Of a stretch of DNA of 64,000 nt, positions 59,801 through 64,000 are shown piece after piece (within the stretch, counting starts at the first letter, position 1; each line of letters begins with the position of its first letter). This DNA is from Apus apus. Lineage: Eukaryota > Chordata > Aves > Apodiformes > Apodidae. The stretch covers positions 36,742,905-36,806,904 of the forward strand of contig NC_067312.1 in the NCBI RefSeq assembly GCF_020740795.1, read 5' to 3'. The notes under the pieces were generated by a model, which saw only the letters and a list, made by a program, of their open reading frames with translations, was not told the origin of the DNA and searched no databases. The position numbers were made by a program, and so were the translations under genes.

Positions 59801-62329
59801 AACTGCTACGAGCGTAGGCCTTGAAAGACCACTTTCATCTTTATTGTATTTTAAGTTACTGGACAGAGATGCCTGAAAGGTTCTTGAAGGCATCTCTCCT
59901 GCTGTTTAGTAAGCTAGATGATTTATTCTTACATAGCATCAAGAGTAATTACATGTATATATTCATTTTCACTCTACATTCCAGCTAAGAAGCATTCAAA
60001 AGCACAATTCTGCCTTAAGACTGGTATTTTCAGTACATCTGTCTTACCAGCATGGATCACAAAAAAATCCTTGGTGAGTTCTTAATTTTGATAGTAAAAA
60101 ATGCATTCCAAACATGGCTTTAAAATACAAAGTATTTTTAAGTTCATTTGAAATTTTAACACAGACATTAAGTCCACTATGCTATTTCACCCCTAAACCA
60201 CGTATACAGCTCAGGTCATTAAAAAAAGTTTCCTGCAGCAATCAATTACTTCAGTTTCCTATGAAAACACTGCAACTTACCACTTTCTGTTATACAAAAG
60301 AACTCCAAAGATGTTTCCAATGTCAGCTGAATCATCATTTTTTAAATACTTCTAATAATCACAAAATGTGAAAACTAGAATTCCTAAAAATATAGCCATA
60401 AATTTTACAGTTTGCATAGCTTCATTATGAAAAAATTAGAAAACTAGAAACCATTGTTGTAGTATCTCCACAGATTATTTGTTGGTCTTTTTTCTACAAA
60501 GTAATGAACAAACAGTTGTCTTTATAAGGAATTACAGTCTTTAATAACTGTGGAATATGCCCACTGCAGAAGGCACACTGATGGTTCCTTCCTACTGAAG
60601 TTCAGTACGCATAAGAAACATGAGCTTTCTCACAGTCTCAAATAACAGACAGGAGAAAAGATCAGCCAAAGCTCACTTTTTGCTGGTAGAGAAGCTGCCA
60701 CTGAATTCATAGCCAACACAGCCTACTTCCATACAGCACGGACTCGCAGCTGTGAAATAACAAAAAAGGTGCATCCAAACAATATAACTCCTATTTCTAT
60801 TTCAAGACCTGACAAGCCCTACTTTCCCCCCCCCCCCAACAATTTCCTCCATAGAACAGAAGAAGTTTGTGGTATAAACAGGAAAGTACAAAAAAGTGCA
60901 AAATCTTCAGTCAAATCAAGCCAACAGAAGTGTTATCATTAGCTTCCAAAGAGCAAGGATTCTACCAGTATTGATAAAATCAGGTAAAACAAATGTTGCC
61001 ATTTTAAGGCAAACAGGAGGAGAATAACAGCAAAGCCTACCAGTACACCATTTGCTGAAATACTCTGCAAGGTCTGTTACTTCAGGAACCATGCCATACT
61101 CACTATGATTTTGTTTAAATGAAGTATTTAAGCAACAGCCACGTAAAGTGTACCTTTAAAGAGTACATCTGTAATTCCAGGCTCCGATGTGCAGAGTTAA
61201 CCTTTGCATCTATATCGGGTCAACATACTTAAACCTCATCCTCAAGAGATCCCTGCAAGGCAAGTTGCCAACACACTGGCATGGATATTTAAGTTTCTCT
61301 CACCAGAACCATCAGCAAGTAATCACACCTAATTACTAAAAGCACTGCAGCAACAGAAGTGATAAATACAATGGAATCTGTGTCAAAGAGCTTACAACAT
61401 GGATTCAGAAGAGATGAAACAGACAAGCACAGGAGGTTATCATAACAGAACACGAGGGGTGAGGTAAGAGGGGAATAGTTACCCACATCAGCTACATAAC
61501 CTTTGTGATTTATTAAAACAAATAAAAACCAACTCAAACAAGCAAAGAACCAAAGCACACCACCAACTACACTCTGGAAATAATCACATGAAAGAATTGT
61601 TAGTTCACTGATATCAAAGAAATACCTGTGACATGAGCAACATAGGATATTGGCCAACACACACCCCCACAAAAAGGGTACTTCCAGCATTAATAACTCT
61701 ACAAGTCACAAAACAAACGATCAGGTACAAATAACTTCTGTTCATGGCTTCCATTCACACGGGGGTGGGGGAGATGACTACAGGTACATTCAGCTTCCCA
61801 CACACACACTGCACCAGCTCTGCTAGCCTGGCAGGTGCTGCTGGCTATTGCTAGGTGGGCTTTGTAGCTGGATTGGTAACAGCAGCTGAGCAACAGGTGG
61901 AGGAAAACACATTTTCCCATAGGAACTGAACGGTCTTTTAGAAAAACAAATGAAACCCTCAAAACAGAAACAACAAAACAGGGGTGAGGCAGAGAGAGTT
62001 GTTTGGGGTTTTTCTGTGTGTGCGTGGTTTGGTTTTGGTTTGGGGTTTGTTTTTTTTTTCCAACTGGGAAGTTTGTTTCTCCTCAGAAACGGGGATTTTC
62101 GGTTGAAACACTGACGTGAATCCTGAGCACAACCAGTAACTGAAACACGAAATTAAACTCTGTCTTCCCGGCGCTCCAGACGTAAGAAACAGGCCAGGCT
62201 TACAGAGAGACAAGCCCACGCAGCGACCCGCACCCGAGAGCTGAACAACACCCTTCGCTTCTGCTCGCCGGCCTGAAACCCCCGTTCCATTTTAACTTAA
62301 AAAAAACCCAAACAACCCACGGCATTTCC

Positions 62330-63090
62330 AGCGGCCTTGGGCTCCAGGAATGCCGCTGGCCAGCCGCCGGCAGCGGGGGTGAACCGAGCAAACCCAACCC
62401 GGCGCTGCCAGGCTCCTGCTCCTCCTCACCCAGGAGCTGACACCAGAAAGCCCCTGTTGCCCCCAGACAGACGCACGCTCCTCGCACCGCACCACGGCTG
62501 CAAGCCCCGGCCCGCCTCCCCGCCCCCTCCCCGCCACCCCGGGGTCCCGACCGGGAGGGACGGTAGCACGGCCAGGAGGAGCAGGAGGAGCGCGGTGGGC
62601 GAGGGTGAGGCTACCGACCTGCTCCTCCCCCCGTGCCGGCTCCTGCGGTCCGCTCCCGGCGGAGCCCTGCGTCGCTCCCATAGGAACATCGCCCGCCGCG
62701 CCGGGCGCTACCGGGAGCAGCCGCCAGCCCCGGGCCTGCCGCGGCCCCGGCGCCCGGGAAGGGAGCCGGCCGAGCCGCCGGGCAGCGGGAGCGGAGCGGC
62801 GAGGGCGGCCGGAGCCCGCCGGGGACAAAGGCGGCTCTGAGGAGCCCGCCACAGAGAGACTTTGTGCTGCCTGAGCCCGGCCGGCCTCAGCCAATCCAGC
62901 CTGCAAGTGCCCCCGGCAGGGGAAGAAACGTTTTCATTCTCCCCGAGAAGAAAAGAATTGTTATCCTCCGTTTACAAAAATATTTCTCGTATTCTTGCCC
63001 TTGGCAGAGGCCAATCGCTGGCGTCGGTCAGCGGGTAAACGGGAGCGGTGGCCCCCGTGGCCCAAGCCGGGACAGCGCTTGTGACACGAG
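62330..63090 (-). promoter_or_regulatory. TJP2: CpG island, probable main TJP2 promoter and first exon
   Basis: This is the only long GC- and CpG-rich block in an AT-rich window. It includes GC boxes on the minus strand (GGGGGCGGGGAGG near 62515-62530) and lies about 22 kb upstream of the first shared coding exon. TJP2 is expected to have its housekeeping-like promoter here. The transcription start cannot be read from the sequence, and its borders are judged by eye. Confidence 0.65.
62430..62681 (-). other. Candidate TJP2 5' exon with in-frame N-terminal extension
   Basis: A donor GTGAGG follows TGG at 62430. The minus-strand frame is open from an ATG at 62681 for 84 codons to this donor and is in phase with coding exon 1. 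GC-rich DNA rarely has stop codons, and the encoded segment (Gly/Ala/Arg-rich) does not resemble the N-terminus I know for human ZO-2. The donor is plausible; the coding status is doubtful. Confidence 0.3.
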
Positions 63091-64000
63091 GCTTTCCAAC
63101 AGGATCTACAGCCCTCTTCTGTCTAACAGAAAGACACCGGTCATCTCTTACCTCTCCTGTTTGTGTTTTTAGGATGAGGACAGTTTTAAAGTCCCCTCAG
63201 CCCCCCACCTGCTGGCTTCCTTGAGTCTGCAAGCTCTGTCAGGTGCTCCATCCCACCGTGTAACTAACAGCCCTTCCCCACCAGTCTCGAATTTAACACT
63301 GCTGCTATTAATTCAGAGGCTGAATAGCTTGGCTTTGAGGCTGTAATTATGTACTTTTTAAAAGCGTGTTTTGAGGTAGCAGTATTGTTAAGAGCTGGAA
63401 GAAATGACGAGTCACTAAAAGCTCTAAGAAGACGACTGGAAGAAGTTCAGCCACGCTTGTTTTCAGAAATAAAGACATCTTTCCCAATGCTACTGTTTTG
63501 TTATATAATTTTGAGTGGATGAGTTAATACTGGAATTGGAAGGAAGAAATTAGGACCAACTGTGAGGGAAGAGCTTTCTTAAGCTGATACTTAAAAAAAA
63601 AAGAACAAAAATGCAAAACAATGCTAAAGCAACAACTTTTCTTTCATCTGGTTCACCTTTCCAGTTTTACAACCGAATGAGACCATCCAACTTCTGTTGC
63701 AACACTAGCAGTTGCAAGACCACTTGCAAAAATGACGCGCAGCAGATCAGGCTTCTCATGCACATGGGATTCTGTGATAGGATGTGGTAACAAGAATTTC
63801 TCCATGAGACACAGCAGGGCGATGCAAAACAGCTGCCACTCTCTGCATCACTTAGTGTTTCTGCACAGCTTTGCAATCTGGAGGCAACTTACAAATATAT
63901 AGCATTGCTGGCAACATCAGCATAGGTGTGAGCAAAAAAAGCCACTGTCCAGTACTTTACTCCTTAAAATGGCCAGACAGGATGAAAATAACATGAACTG
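63091..64000. other. Upstream flank of the TJP2 promoter, no gene recognised
   Basis: The GC content drops back to the local AT-rich level. Short open frames here have no recognisable similarity. In mammals FXN lies on this side of TJP2, but no FXN exon is visible in the window. Confidence 0.5.

Larger units (their letters stand above)
40193..62429 (-). other. TJP2: TJP2 large first intron (about 22 kb)
   Basis: It runs between the CpG-island donor and coding exon 1. It holds the alternative exon at 44041, three CR1 fragments, the solo LTR, the unassigned segment at 48664, a T/G-rich tract at 45058-45136, a T-run at 59578-59593 and a C-run near 60826-60837. Other open frames (for example 57695-57982 plus and 61289-61690 minus) show no recognisable protein. 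Confidence 0.6.

Noticed and set aside
62292-62906. Single 204-residue protein gene in the CpG island
   Set aside because: The frame begins at a non-ATG codon, is Pro/Gly/Arg-rich, and several frames on both strands are open there, as expected from stop-poor GC-rich DNA. Only the donor-containing part is kept as a low-confidence candidate.

Overview
The window is nuclear DNA from a bird. Three things show this: eleven recognisable CR1 LINE fragments, most with the characteristic avian CR1 3' end; LTRs of avian endogenous-retrovirus type; and a vertebrate gene with many exons and compact introns. The LTR types suggest Neoaves, perhaps a passerine, but the species cannot be fixed from the sequence. 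In birds TJP2 lies on the Z chromosome, so this is probably Z-linked (established knowledge, not visible here).

TJP2 (ZO-2, tight junction protein 2) dominates the window and runs on the minus strand. I traced 22 coding exons between 40192 and 18159. Every junction has AG/GT sites and compatible phase. The spliced frame is 3513 nt from the first base of coding exon 1, giving 1167 residues from the MEELIW start. The product has PDZ1, an arginine/serine/aspartate-rich linker, PDZ2, PDZ3, SH3, a guanylate-kinase-like domain, an acidic segment, a proline-rich tail and a C-terminal TEL motif. The 3' UTR probably ends near 17430-17540. Upstream lie a likely alternative first coding exon (44041-44112) and a CpG island with GC boxes (about 62330-63090), probably the main promoter. 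Intron 1 is therefore about 22 kb.

Downstream of TJP2 (low coordinates), the minus strand carries a complete intronless type I interferon gene at 6501-7055. It encodes 184 residues and looks most like interferon kappa. It has a signal peptide, cysteines at mature positions 1, 30, 98 and 136, and one N-glycosylation site. A degenerate CR1 copy starts about 400 bp upstream of its ATG, which leaves little room for a promoter. The likely 3' UTR holds two AU-rich heptamers.

The rest is intergenic or intronic. It includes CR1 fragments on both strands, a 715-bp solo LTR with a perfect 5-bp target-site duplication in TJP2 intron 1, a second larger LTR-like block (about 11665-12600), a possible 179-bp shortened LTR, and homopolymer and low-complexity tracts. 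An unexplained open exon-like segment (48664-48869) with a good splice acceptor lies in TJP2 intron 1. No tRNA, rRNA, CRISPR or prokaryotic feature is present.
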